NCBI GenBank assembly: GCA_024449915.1
Contig: JAMZAV010000956.1
Span: forward strand, 203,254 to 267,253
DNA: 64,000 nt
DNA from: Sweltsa coloradensis
Lineage: Eukaryota; Arthropoda; Insecta; Plecoptera; Chloroperlidae
Reading direction: 5' to 3'
A program made the position numbers and the translations under genes. Under the pieces are notes generated by a model. It saw only the letters and a program-made list of their open reading frames with translations, was not told the DNA's origin and did not search any database. Below are positions 46,377 to 56,715 of this stretch, one piece after another (the first letter of the stretch is position 1; each line of letters begins with the position of its first letter).

Positions 46377-46622
46377 AAACTATGCGCAAAATACCCAGTC
46401 TTCCCCCCTTGATGCGCGTGTGCACCAAGGGTACCAAATTCCGGGGGCTAAAATTTTACTCGAGCCCGGCACAACCCCGTGGTGGGGCCCATCCCGGATA
46501 AGAACGACCCCCAGTACTACCCCAGCCCTGACGGTTTGACCCTGACCGCTTCACAGAGGAAGCCAAAGCCCGAGGCATCACTAACCCACATGCCCTTTTG
46601 GGGGGGCCCCGGATATGCATAG
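46377..46622 (+). pseudogene. P450 exon 3 (haem exon), array copy H1 with helix K
   Basis: This is the only copy with the exon's 5' half: an E-x-x-R-like ETMRK (first base of Glu from the acceptor AG), PPLMRVCTK, then IPGAKILLEPGT. It continues into a damaged PxxFxPxRF region (FDPDRFTEEA) and a haem-loop remnant with frame breaks. G and C runs are expanded (TTTTGGGGGGGCCCCGG), typical of base-calling error. Its 3' end is followed by a stop-rich spacer rather than an intron. Confidence 0.75.
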
Positions 46623-47168
46623 GGGAGTAGGAGCAGGAGTGGAGTAGTAAATAGTGAGTAGTGAGTGTGAGTAGTGAGTAGTGAGTATGGTAGGAGAGTG
46701 ATAGTGAGTAGTGGTAGTGAGTAGTGAGTAGGAGTAGTGAGTAGTGAGTAGTACCAGGGACTGAAGTTTAGTCGAGCCCCGGCCATCTGTGGGGTGCCCC
46801 TCCACGCGATACAGAACGACCTAGTATACCCCAACCCCGGGCGAGTTTGCCCTGACCCCTTTACGGAACCAAGAGCCAGAGGGGATACTATACCCACATG
46901 CCCCTTTTGGGAGGGGCCCCCGGATAGCAAGGTGAGTGTGAGCAGGAGTAGTGGTAGTGAGTAGTGATAGTGAGAGTGAGTGTGAGTAGTACCAGGGACT
47001 GAAGTTTTACTCGAGCCCCGGCACACCTTGTGGTGCCCTCCACGCGTACAGAACGACCCTCAGTACTACCCCAACTTTGAAAAAATTTGACCCTGACCGC
47101 TTCACTGGGGAAAAGCAAGACCCAGAGGCATCATTTTACCTACAGCCCTTTGGCGAGGGGCCAGGATA
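46623..47168 (+). repeat. Haem-exon array copies H2 and H3 with GTGAGTA spacers
   Basis: H2 (46751-46931) and H3 (46989-47168) each begin at GTACCAGGGACTGAAG, inside the exon, and end at the haem-loop cysteine region. They are separated by degenerate (TGAGTAG)n and TGAGTGTGAG spacers. Both are indel-rich and not translatable. They lack the helix K half that H1 has, so they arose by tandem duplication of the exon's 3' part plus the adjoining donor-like repeat. Confidence 0.85.
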
Positions 47169-47626
47169 GATAGATGATAACTTTTTCATTTTGACGGCAC
47201 ATTGTACATGTTCGACCCCGGGAGAAGGTAAAATAGCCAAAGGGAAACTTACAGATAAGTATATGAAACCCTAGTATACAAAAGAAATCTTTTACTTTAA
47301 AAGGTAAAAAAAGAAAATTATAAAAATAAAATAAATTAATCTTTGTAAAAAATTGAACATTTGGCGTGAAATCTACACCAATGGTGAAAGAATAAAAAAT
47401 TTTATAATGTTTTATTTAAATTTTTTTGGGGGAAAACCCAACATGTGGGAGGAAAATAAAAAGGGGAATTTTGAAAATAAGCGAGTTGTTTTTAAGATAA
47501 TACATTGAAAAATATTAAATTAGGGAAGTAAAACTGGAGAAGAAATTGTTAAATGAGGTGATTACAATTGGTACAAGAAATGGTACAGAGAAAAGTATGA
47601 GACATAAGAATGGAGGCAAAAAAATA
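47169..47626. other. AT-rich sequence within the interrupted array
   Basis: A-rich sequence of doubtful accuracy with no recognised feature. Confidence 0.35.
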
Positions 47627-48336
47627 AATGGGAAAACGCTCAGTTGGACGCGTTGAAAGCGACAGTGCTATACAGCCCACAATGCCATTTTTTAAATTTT
47701 TAAAAATTGCGACGTTCGCTGTCCACGGGGCCATTTTTCCGATTTTATTTATTATTGCCAAGGTATTGGGTAAACCCGTATGTAAATCTTTACTTTTTTG
47801 GATAAAACCACCGCCATCTAGAGGACCTTGACTCATTGGGAAAATATTTTAAAAAATCTTGGTACAGCTTCCTCGAAAGTATTTTGATTATTCTAAGTGG
47901 CATCATTAGAAAATTCCGCTTGCGCGGTCTTTTTGGGCCATGGGAAAAAGTTTCTTTTTTTATAATGTAATTTTTCCCTCTACACTACTATGGATCAAAA
48001 TAAATTTAAAGTTCGTGACCGGACGACATTCTAAAAAGATTTGGCTATCTCAGATTTGTGCCGTTGTTTTAAAAAAAAAACTTTCGTTAACTTTTAAAGT
48101 ACTTTTTTAACTCTTTGAACGATTTTGCCAAAACTAAGGGGATTCAACGAGAACAAAGCTTGCGGATGGCAAATTTCAACCCAACCCGACCCTCCGTTCG
48201 AACGTTATGGGGAAAAAAAAAAAAAAAAAAAAAAAAAAAAACAAACAAACAAACAAACAAACAAAAAAAAAAACAAAAAAGAGTGACAAATTTTTTCCGC
48301 AGAGTCAAATGGAAACGCTCGCTTTGCTCGCTTTTA
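47627..48336 (-). mobile_element. Rolling-circle element, subtype 3, inverted copy
   Basis: It aligns inverted with 43844-44587 across its length, sharing GCTCAGTTGGACGCGTTG, CGCCATCTAGAGGACCTTGA and GTCAAATGGAAACGCTCGCT. The CTAG end has decayed to AATG. The poly-A/(CAAA)n tract is longer here. Confidence 0.75.
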
Positions 48337-48659
48337 AAATTTGTAATCATATGTTACAAAAAATTACAAAGCAGTAGACTTTGAAACAGGGGCTTAAAAA
48401 GGTATATATCATTTTTGCGAATTTTGTGAATAAAATTTTTTATATTTTTATTTAATTAATTTTTCATTATTTATAATTGTTTATTATTTACATTTAGGGT
48501 ATCACTAACCGAGTAGAAACTGTTTTTATGGGTAATTTTTTAACTTTTTGTTTTAAAGGGGGGCAGGTGGGGGAGGTTTTTATGTTTTTGGGGGGGCTTG
48601 TTTTAAAGGGGGGGAAGGTACTCTGGGCCTAGTGCAAAAAAACCAGGTGGTGGGGCGGC
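48337..48659. other. Junction between rolling-circle element and LINE
   Basis: AT-rich then G-rich (several GGGGG runs near 48557-48620). It probably includes the 3' UTR of the LINE on the minus strand. Confidence 0.35.
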
Positions 48660-49960
48660 CTATGTTGTGAAGGTGGGCTCTTGTGTTGTGGCAATGCCAG
48701 ACGCATTGAGAGGGAAGAGGTTACTATTTTGCGAACAAGAGTCGCAACTGGTGAGTGTGATGCTAGAGTTAGAATTTCCCAATTCCTTAAAGAGCTCCCT
48801 AAGGAGTTTTTCTGGGGACACCCCCAATAAAGCGTTCGCTCTTTTTGGAGGTGAATATTTTATTAGCTTGGGGGGGCTCCCCCAAAAAAAACAGGCCATA
48901 GATAAATGAGATGGTGTGGTCAAAGTAGACTTGCAATAATGATATGGGGGTGAACAATTTTTTTGAGCTTACGGATAGAGTAGCATCCAGATAAAATTTT
49001 GTTGGCAACATGGTCAACATGAAAGACCAGTCAAGTTTTTCGGTCAATGCAAGGCCAGGACTTTTACACTGGATGCGCGGGGGATTATATCAAAACTCTA
49101 GATGAACTAGGGGACTAGCCAGTGGGATCTTATTGGGGGTGTGAAAGTATAGGTATACCGTTTTTAGAGCGCGAAGATGTAGAGTTGATTGTCTCGGCTG
49201 TATGATGACATTTTAGCCACTTGGCTGTTGATTAGGGGGCAAGTGCCTGAGAGGGATGGTGTTTAGGTAGGGTCAGCAAATGGCTGGAGTCATCCGCATA
49301 TTGTGTGAGAATACCCTCATCCAGAAAGGTGGCCTGGTCATTAACATATATGATATAGGCTAGGGGCCCGAGTATGGAACCCTGGGAACTCAACAGACTA
49401 TGGACAGAGATTAAGAGCGGGTTTTGGTGACGGATAGACCATTGGCTGTCTCGATTTCGACTACTTGAGAGCGGCCGGAGAGAAAAGAGGAAATCCAATC
49501 TAAAGCTACCCCTCGGATGCCATAGGTATTTAGCTTTCCGAGGAGAATTTTGTGATCTATCGTATCAAAAGCCTTTGTCATGTCGTAGAACACTCCTACC
49601 GCGTGGTCACCTTTGTCCAAAGCAGAGTAGAGAGGGGAAAGAAAACTGAAGATTGCGCTTGTGGTGGATTTGTTTTTCAAAAAACCATGCTGAGTAGGGG
49701 AGAGAATGTTGTGATAATTTAGAAATGATGATAGACGATCATGCATGATGTATTCATATATTTTGGAAAAAGATGAGAGCAGGGAGATGGGTCGATAGTT
49801 AGTCATCTCAGATTTGTTACCTTTGTGTTTGTAGATGGGGATTTTTTTTTGCTGCCTTCAGTTTTGAGGGGAAAATGCCGTCAGAAAAGGATTGATTAAT
49901 GATGCAGGCTAATGGGCCGGAAATAAAGTCCATACATTTGAAAAGAAGAGAGCCTGGCAC
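48660..49960 (-). pseudogene. CR1/Jockey-group LINE, reverse transcriptase fragment
   Basis: Minus-strand frames read, in order, IINQSFSDGIFPSKLKAAK, then MTNYRPISLLSSFSKIYEYI, QHGFLKNKSTTSAI and VFYDMTKAFDTIDH (RT palm with catalytic-region D). QGSILGPLAYIIYVND follows, then QYADDSSH (a YADD box), and after further breaks a C-terminal segment with WSFMLTMLPTKF and SPEKLLRELFKELG. This order is the RT and post-RT region of CR1/Jockey-type LINEs. Frameshifts at homopolymers break it at about 49850, 49410 and 49230. It is inserted inside the haem-exon array; array sequence resumes at about 49961 with a fragment of a copy's end. Confidence 0.85.
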
Positions 49961-50260
49961 ACATATGCATAGGTGAGTAGTGAGCAGTGAGTAGTGAGTA
50001 GTGAGGAGTACCAGGGACTGAAGTTCTACTCGAGCCCGGCACATCTGTGGTGGTGCCCATCCACGCGATACAGAACGACCCCCAGTACTCCCCCAACCCT
50101 GAACAGTTTGACCCTGACCGCTTCACTGAGGAAGCCAAGAGCCAGAGGCATCACTATACCTACATGCCCTTTGGTGAGGGGCCCAGGATATGTATTGGTG
50201 AGTAGTGAGTAGTGAGTAGTGAGTAGTGAGTAGTGAGTAGTGAGTAGTGAGTAGTGAGTA
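49961..50260 (+). repeat. Haem-exon array copy H4 with flanking GTGAGTA spacers
   Basis: A remnant end (ATATGCATAGGTGAGTAG) precedes (TGAGTAG)n, then H4 (50008-50197), then nine or so TGAGTAG units. H4 is the cleanest copy. Its frame from VPGTEVLLEPGT runs through VVVPIHAIQNDPQYSPNPEQ, FDPDRFTEEAKSQ and YMPFGEGPRICIG. That includes the full F-x-x-G-x-R-x-C-x-G haem loop, ending at G-GTGAGT. The spacer carries a consensus 5' splice site in each unit and stops in all frames. Confidence 0.9.
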
Positions 50261-50449
50261 GTACCAGGGACTGAAGTTCTACTGGAGCCCGGCACATCTG
50301 TGGTGGTGCCCATCCACGCGATACAGAACGACCCTCAGTACTCCCCAACTCTGAAGAGTTTGACCCTGACCGCTTCACTGAGGAAGCCAAGAGCCAGAGG
50401 CATCGCTATACCTACATGCCCTTTGGCGAGGGGCCCAGGATATGCTTTG
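50261..50449 (+). CDS. P450 haem-binding exon, array copy H5 (last copy)
   Basis: It starts GTACCAGGGACTGAAG like the other partial copies and ends TGCTTTG before GTACGT at 50450. The haem loop reads FGEGPRICFG across the junction with the next exon: CFG is completed by G plus GA of exon 4, and phase agrees. A single-base loss near 50341 (TACTCCCCAACT, against TACTCCCCCAACC in H4) breaks the frame between IQNDPQY and the PERF-like motif. Because only H5 leads into unique intron sequence, it probably represents the original 3' part of the exon. Confidence 0.75.
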
Positions 50450-51166
50450 GTACGTCTTTCATTAAATAACTATTAATAACTATTCCCACAGCTAGAGTTT
50501 ATTTCTTTATTTGTTTTTTGATTGATCGGCCACAAACAGCATTTTCTGCCATTTTAGAGTGACCAGTATAACCAACGATGCATGATGATGAAGAAGGGAG
50601 GAGTGGAAATTTGGTACCGGCACGTAGCCTACTCCTTTCGAAAAGTATCGAGGGGACCAACGGCTTTACGTCCCATCCGAAAGGACGGTGTAACCATGAC
50701 AGTGATCAGAAATTGAATATTGCATTGTTGCTTAGGCCCGATAAGTGTAGATAAAGAATTATTGTTGAATAGCCCGAAACAATTTACCCCTTACTTTAAA
50801 CAATTTCGAAACGAGTCATAAAAGAACCATTTGCTGTCGACTGCACATACAAACACAATTAAGACGACGGAGCTCGGCGAATGAGTCTTATCAAGTCAAA
50901 AGACACTTCAATTCTGTGATTCCGTGACTGTGTGTATGTGCGTTAATAGCCAGCTGCTGAATTAGTATTAGTATTGGAATTTCATTGCGCTAAAATTTAC
51001 AAAATCAGCACATTTTGTTGCAATTTAAACTCACAAGTAAAAAAAAAATTAAATTTAAAATACAGCTTTTATTTGTTTTCAGCTACATACTAAACAATAG
51101 TCATCGGTCTTGGCGAAATAGAATTTGCATAAACTATTAAGTTTCAATAAATAGTTACAAACCTAA
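50450..51166. other. P450 intron 3, left part
   Basis: Unremarkable intron sequence. No additional exon seen. Confidence 0.4.
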
Positions 51167-51954
51167 CTAGGAAAACCTTAAAGTCCCGCCGCGTTGATGG
51201 ATGAGCTTTTTTAAGTTTTTAGTTTGCGTGGGATATCTTTACTTTTGCAAGTGCTTTGTTTTGCTGCCTACGCATTGTAGGTAATTGTTGTCAAGTTTCT
51301 ATTGTTACTTGTCAATTGGTATTATTTACCGTAAAAAACTTATATTAAAAGCTTTATTTCTATTGATTCTGACTAACTTTTTCAACTTTTTCTTTCAAAA
51401 GGTACTACATCACCATAACCTTGATGTCCATGTATAATATGAACGTTGTAGCCCCACCCGTTTGGTCACAACTGGCCCAAATGGCACGATAATATCGAAC
51501 AAAAAATCAAAAAACTCATATTAAAACCTTTATTTCTATGAATTCTGGCTACATTTTTCAACCTTTTCTTTCAAAAGGTACTACATCACCATAACCTTTA
51601 TGTCCATGTGAATTATGAACGTTGTAACCCCACCCGTTTGGTCAGAATCGGCCCAAATGTCACGAAAATATGGCACTAAAAATAAAAAAAAAATCGTTTA
51701 AGTACGATATTCATGAGAAATATTTCTTCGATTGTACCCAAAAACATGGCAAGTCTAAGTTCAGAGAAAACGAAGGTCCCCTTTAATTTTCATCAAGATC
51801 GCATATGCCGTTTGCCCGGAATCGTGCGAAAACAAACAGAAAAAAAAAACAAAAAACAAACAAAAACAAACAAACAAACTAACAAACAAAAAAAAAACAC
51901 ACGAGCTAAATTTTTTGGGGGTCAGTGAAATTGAAGTCTTCGCATCGCTCTACC
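51167..51954 (-). mobile_element. Rolling-circle element, subtype 1, with internal duplication
   Basis: CTAG at 51167 and a decayed start (CTCTACC) at 51954. A ~190 bp internal block (TATTGATTCTGACTAACTTT to CCCACCCGTTTGGTCA) is present twice in tandem, 51340-51500 and 51520-51680. The copy at 53048 has the same kind of internal doubling. It lies in P450 intron 3, 118 bp before exon 4. Confidence 0.75.
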
Positions 51955-52072
51955 AATTATGTTCTAGATTTGGGAACAAAATTAGGGTATTCCTATGGAG
52001 CGATTTCATTGCAACCCAAACAAGGAGATGTAGCAAATAAAGTAGTAATTAAGTACCTATTGTGTGTTTCAG

Positions 52073-52257
52073 GATTAAGATTCGGCTTGATGCAGACCAA
52101 GATCGGCATTTGTTCGTTTATCTCAAACTACGAAGTGAGTGTCTGTGAGAAGCAGACGGCGATTCCACTGCTAATGGATCCCATAGCCTTCTTGATGTTG
52201 CCGCGAGGAGGCATCAAACTGAGGATAGCAAACAGACAAGGCCCCAGCGCTCCATAG
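52073..52257 (+). CDS. Cytochrome P450 terminal exon 4 (copy 1)
   Basis: The acceptor TTGTGTGTTTCAG is absent of defects. Joined to G of the haem exon it reads GLRFGLMQTKIGICSFISNY, the L helix after the haem cysteine. It then runs through the PLLMDPIAFLMLPRGGIKLR C-terminal region to TAG at 52255-52257. 61 codons, no frameshift. It completes a four-exon gene of about 525-530 codons, the normal size for CYP6-type enzymes. The intact ends (exons 1 and 4) around damaged middle exons make local assembly error a serious alternative to true pseudogenisation. Confidence 0.93.
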
Positions 52258-52298
52258 CAGCAGTCCACGGAAACCTATTGCTAATTGCACACAGGAAC

Positions 52299-52502
52299 GG
52301 CGGCTATTTTGGGGGATTCAAAGTCAAATCAAAGACACGCCAATCAAGGATAATTTGTAATCATGGTTGCATCATGTTGCGTATATAATACATTACTTAA
52401 CTAAGTAACTTATGCAACATGATGCAACCATGATTACAAATTATCCTTGATTGGCGTGTCTTTGATTTGACTTTGAATCCCCCCCCAAAAAAAATGGCCG
52501 CC
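52299..52502. mobile_element. Foldback element directly after the P450 stop codon
   Basis: Arms of about 85-90 bp (52299-52381, 52412-52502) share ATTCAAAGTCAAATCAAAGA and GCCAATCAAGGATAATTTGT, with GGCGGC/GCCGCC at the outer ends and a ~30 bp loop. It starts 42 bp after the TAG and would put a long hairpin in the 3' UTR. Confidence 0.85.
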
Positions 52503-52636
52503 GGGCGCCGAAAAATAAGCAATAGGTACAGCAGCTCTCATTCGTTTTCTAGGCCTACTATAAGTATTACTACTCCAACATCTTTGCAAACAGACGACAA
52601 AGCCATGATTTTGAGTATCAACAGCCGTCCGCAGTG

Positions 52637-52697
52637 GTACATATACGATTGGGGCGCTGGTCCGAAGCGTAAGGCTCTACGCTACGAGGACGTGGGT
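52637..52697 (+). repeat. Truncated tRNA-like SINE
   Basis: ATACGATTGGGGCGCTGGTC and ACGAGGACGTGGGTT match 27262-27345; it is cut off inside the B box where the next repeat begins. Confidence 0.5.
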
Positions 52698-53047
52698 TAA
52701 CTTAAATGGAAATGTTCCCGGGTACTCAACACATGACTCGCTCACTCGTCTAGCATCGACATTAGCGTTTTCCTTGTCCATAGTCGGCTAAGGCACCTTC
52801 ATACCCGGAATGTGGGAGACCCAGGTTTAAATACGGGCTGGATAGATTTTGTAATTTTTGGATTATTATAATATTATTTCTGGAAAATTAAAGAACGTGT
52901 TTTGAAATGCATGGAAAACATAGCCAGTACGAAATACGAGTAAAAATTGCAAGGTTTATCCGAGCGGATTTTGGGTAACCTTGAGCGTGCAAGATTCGAT
53001 ACACCTTGGTCACCACCTACATTTTTAAAAATGAAGCAATAATTTTT
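52698..53047 (+). repeat. Long dispersed repeat, copy 2, left part
   Basis: It aligns with 33960-34300. It begins with the foldback-type end motif (TACTCAACACATGACTCG to GCGTTTTCC) and runs to the T-run where the rolling-circle element is inserted. Confidence 0.8.
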
Positions 53048-53850
53048 GGATGAGCGTAGCGAGCGAAGCGAGTGAAGCGAAGACTTCAATTTCACTGACC
53101 CCCAAAAAATTTAGCTCGGGTGTTTTTTTTTTTGTTTTTTGTTTTTGTTTTTTTTTTGTTTTTTTTTTGTTTGTTTTTTTGTCTGTTTGTTAACTCTCTA
53201 CCAGGCAAACGGCATATCCGATCTTGATGAAAATTTGACAGGACCTTCGAAATCTCTGAACTTAGAGGTGTATTGTTTTTGGGTACAATCGAAGAAATAT
53301 TTCTCATGAATATCGTACTTTTACGATTTTTTTCGATTTTTAGTGCGATATTTTCGTGCCATTTGGGCCAATTCTGACCAAACGGGTGGAGCTACAACTT
53401 TCATATTATACATGGACATTAAGGTTATGGTGATTGAGTACATTTTGAAAGAAAAAGTTGAAAAAGTTAGCCAGAATCTATAGAAATAAAGCTTTTAATA
53501 TAAGATTTTATGTTTTGTACGATATTTTCGTGCCATTTGGGCCATTTCTGACCAAACGGGTGGGGCTTCAACGTTCATATTATACATGGACATTAAGGTT
53601 ATGGTGATGTAGTACCTTTTGAAAGAAAAAGTTGAAAAAATTAGTCAGAATCCATAGAAATAAAGCTTTTAATGTAAGTTTTTTACGGTAAATAATACTA
53701 ATTGACAAGAAACAAAAGAAACTTGACATCATTCACCTACAATGCGTAGGCAGCAAAACAAAGCACTTGCAAAAGTAAAGATATCCCACGCAAACTAAAA
53801 ACTGTAAAAAGCTCATCCATCAACGCGGCGGGACTTTAGCGTTTTCCTAG
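53048..53850 (+). mobile_element. Rolling-circle element, subtype 1, with in-window empty site
   Basis: It starts GGATGAGCGTAGCGAGCG and ends GCGTTTTCCTAG followed by TTTT. The left flank GCAATAATTTTT and right flank TTTTAAAGAACAAAAGCATT meet directly in the paralogous repeat at 34290-34320 as CAATAATTTTTTTGAAGAAC. The insertion is therefore in a T-run, without clear target duplication. An internal block of about 180 bp is doubled. 803 bp, non-coding. Confidence 0.9.
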
Positions 53851-54730
53851 TTTTAAAGAACAAAAGCATTACACATTGCAGCCTTTTTTCAATGAATTAT
53901 TTTCTCATTTTGTTGGCAGTTCTCAGTTAACTGGTCACGGATGTTTGTTTAAAATTTCAGCTCAATCTGTTAAGCCGTATGGCCGTATTGGATCGCACAA
54001 ACAGACATACATTCTAACAGGGAGTGCCGTTCCTTTCGACCTGCATTGTAAGACTCATTTGCCGCTCTAATAACTTGCTGCGTATAGTCGTTAAATACAA
54101 CAAGTTTTTGTATTTATTTATTACTTCGTTAACCACTCTTTGCACTATTTTCTGCCTAGATTGTCCGGTTGCCCCCCACTGGATGAGAGCATCATCTCAT
54201 AATTTCCTACAACTAACTCCATTTCACAATCTCCATTAATTGACATTTTTGCTAAGAAATTTTAGCCTTTTTTACCGTCGATTGGGCATCTCACAAATCA
54301 TTTATCAGATAAGCTTCGTTTTAAAATGAATAATTATTAATGCTTCATTATTTTATTATGTGTTTTGTTATTTTTTTAAACATAATTACATTGTAAATCA
54401 TCAATTTATCATCACATAAATCATTGTACATTATTATTATAGTATGAATTAACTATTTTAAGACTTGGCCGAGTTCGAGAAAACCATCTTTTTACGCAGA
54501 ACGCAGAGGTAAAGTCTGGATCACTTTAAACGTGAAAGTTCTATCGTTTGTCCTACAATATCGTTTGCACTTAAATGTTAATGTAAGAATTGCGCTATCA
54601 GAGTACATTTTTAAATAATTGCTCACTTTTGTTAGTAACTGGCCTTAAAAAGACAAATTTTTTGGGTGAAAATCGGAGGTGAAAAAGTGGTTTAGACTGT
54701 TTGTGATATAAGCTGGATTTACCGATCGAT
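53851..54730 (+). repeat. Long dispersed repeat, copy 2, right part
   Basis: It continues the alignment with 34307 to about 35290 (AACTTGCTGYGTATAGTCG, TAAGACTTGGCC, AGAATTGCGCTATCAGAG). Confidence 0.8.
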
Positions 54731-55566
54731 CGAATTTTTAAAACATTTAACATTGTAAAAAAGTTGGCCCGAGCTTGAACAACCGTTTGTTAACCTATTG
54801 GGTGTTTACTGAAATGCAATGTTTTGTATTTGCTATTTTTTTTTAAATTTTTTTTGAATCTTTTTATAAACCTCAATGAAAATAACCATGCTGTATTTGA
54901 GTTTTAAAACAATAAATAAATATTAAAAAAAAAACGTCGTTTTAAAAACGTTAACATTTTTTGATTTTTGTAAATTTTATTTCAATTTTGCTAAAAAAAC
55001 AATTAATTATTTGTGTTTTTATGCACTTGATTTATTTATTTTCCCCTTTTTTATCATTTTTTTAAAAAACAAAAAACTAAAAGACATTAAAAAATAAATA
55101 AAATTTAAGTATATGTGGGTACACCATGGACGCCCCACACGCACCACACACTACACCACTGTAGAAAACTCGTTTTTGCTCTATACGCAGTTCATGGTCA
55201 AGGCCAAGCGCTAATACGTGTTTCCAGGCAATAGAAGATCATGGAACTCACCTTGCCCAGAGGACCAGTCTCACACTGACCGACACAAAAAACGTTTGTT
55301 TATTCTGGACAATCTACTCCATTTGAAAATCACGTAATTTACACTTACGGAATTTAGTTCTGTTCAATTTATTATTTATTTGTTTATTTAAGTCTTTTCC
55401 TTTCAGTTATGACACTGTTTACAAAGGGTTTGACAATTTAAATAAAAATTAAGTAGTTTAAAGTGCGTCGTTAGTTTTGTTTGACGTTAAATAAAAAAAT
55501 TTAAAAGGGGGATATTATCACATAATATAAGGAAGGAATTATGGGTTTTCTTGTGTGTAAATTTTT
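54731..55566. other. AT-rich stretch
   Basis: Homopolymer-rich, with no supported gene; a GC-richer patch at 55120-55290 has no splice-flanked frame. Confidence 0.35.
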
Positions 55567-56133
55567 GGATAGCGGCAAAAGACTTCAATTTCATGGCACC
55601 AAAAAATTTAGCTGGGGTGTTTTTTTTTTTTTGTTTGGCTGTTTGTTTGCTCTCTACCGGGAAAACGGCATATCCGATCGTGATAAAATTGGGGGGGGAC
55701 CTTCGAAATTTCTGAATTAGAGGGTATTTTTTGGGTAAAACCCAAAAAATATTTCCCATGAATTGATTTTTTACGATTTTTTTTGTTTTTTTTCCCCGAT
55801 ATCTTCGTACTTTTGGGGCCAAATTTCTGCCCAAAGGGGTGGGCTACAAAGTTCATATTTACATGGACTTTAAGGGTTTGGTATGTAGTACCTTTGAAAA
55901 GAAAAAGTTCCCAAAAGTTATACAGAATCCATCGAATAAATTTTTCAATATAAGTTTTTTCGGTAAATAATAACAATTTTAAAGTAACAATAAAACTTGA
56001 AACAACACTACCCTACAAAGCGTAGGCAGCAAAACAAAGACTTGAAAAGGGAAAGATATCCCAACAAACTAAAGACTTTTAAAAAAAATTTATCCTCAAC
56101 GCGAATAAAAAAAGCGTTTGGAAGCTTTCCCAG
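55567..56133 (+). mobile_element. Rolling-circle element, subtype 1, indel-rich copy
   Basis: Recognisable from GGATAGCGGCAAAAGACTTC, AAAAAATTTAGCTGGGGTG, GGGTGGGCTACAAAGTTCAT and a TTTCCCAG end. Dozens of small indels distinguish it from other copies, in a stretch where neighbouring sequence is equally rough. Confidence 0.65.
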
Positions 56134-56194
56134 TTTTTAAAATTTTTTATTCCGTTTTTGTGCATTCCACAATAATTGTTTTTCGGGTGGTAAA

Positions 56195-56605
56195 ATAGGA
56201 AAAGCTAAAGTCCCGTGCGTGTTAGCAGCACCGGTACGTGCAACAACGACCCGGTACGACATTCCCAAATGTTACATACCAATAATTTTTAAGGTTTGGA
56301 CCCATTAAGCTGAAAATTGTAAAATAGGGGGAAAAAGTTGTACTTATTTACCCTGCAAAAAATTTTATAACGATCCGGGAAAATTTTTATTTTTTTTTAT
56401 TTTTTTCATTTTTTTTATTTTTTTTTAACCAAAGAGGGTTTTGTTCAAAAAAACTATACAGCAACCCCCCCCAGGTGGTATGTACATGTGTGAAAATTTA
56501 GGTCGACAGAGAAACTGTGCGACTGTATCGAAAATAACAGAAAAAAAAAAAAAAAAAGACATTCGACCCTAAGAGTCAAATGGGACGCTCGCTACGCCCC
56601 GCCAA
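56195..56605 (-). mobile_element. Rolling-circle element, subtype 4, short copy
   Basis: It matches 63181-63747: AGCACCGGTACGTGCAACA, GTGGTATGTACATGTGTG, then poly-A, GACATTCGA and AGAGTCAAATGGGACGCTCG near the start. The central part is shortened and both termini have decayed. Confidence 0.65.
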
Positions 56606-56613
56606 TATAGATT

Positions 56614-56715
56614 ATAGGGAAAAGCTAAAGTCCCGTCGCGTTGTTGAGCAGTACCCGGGACGTGCAAAAACGACCCGATACGACATTCCCATAATGTACA
56701 TACAACATAGGCAAC
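56614..56715 (-). mobile_element. Solo 3' end of a subtype 4 rolling-circle element
   Basis: AAAGCTAAAGTCCCGTCGCG, GTTGTTGAGCAGTACC and CCGATACGACATTCCC repeat the first ~90 bp of the adjacent copy. The remainder of the element is absent, so this is a truncated end or a partial tandem copy. Confidence 0.5.

Noticed and set aside
48115..48384. Lysine-rich frame with KKKKK and NKQTNKQ runs
   Set aside because: It comes from the poly-A/(CAAA)n tract of a rolling-circle element; the same artefact appears at 3268, 12721, 51713 and 53092.
50193..50260. CRISPR-like regular repeat array
   Set aside because: The repeat is a 7 bp microsatellite without spacers, in a eukaryotic intron-exon context.
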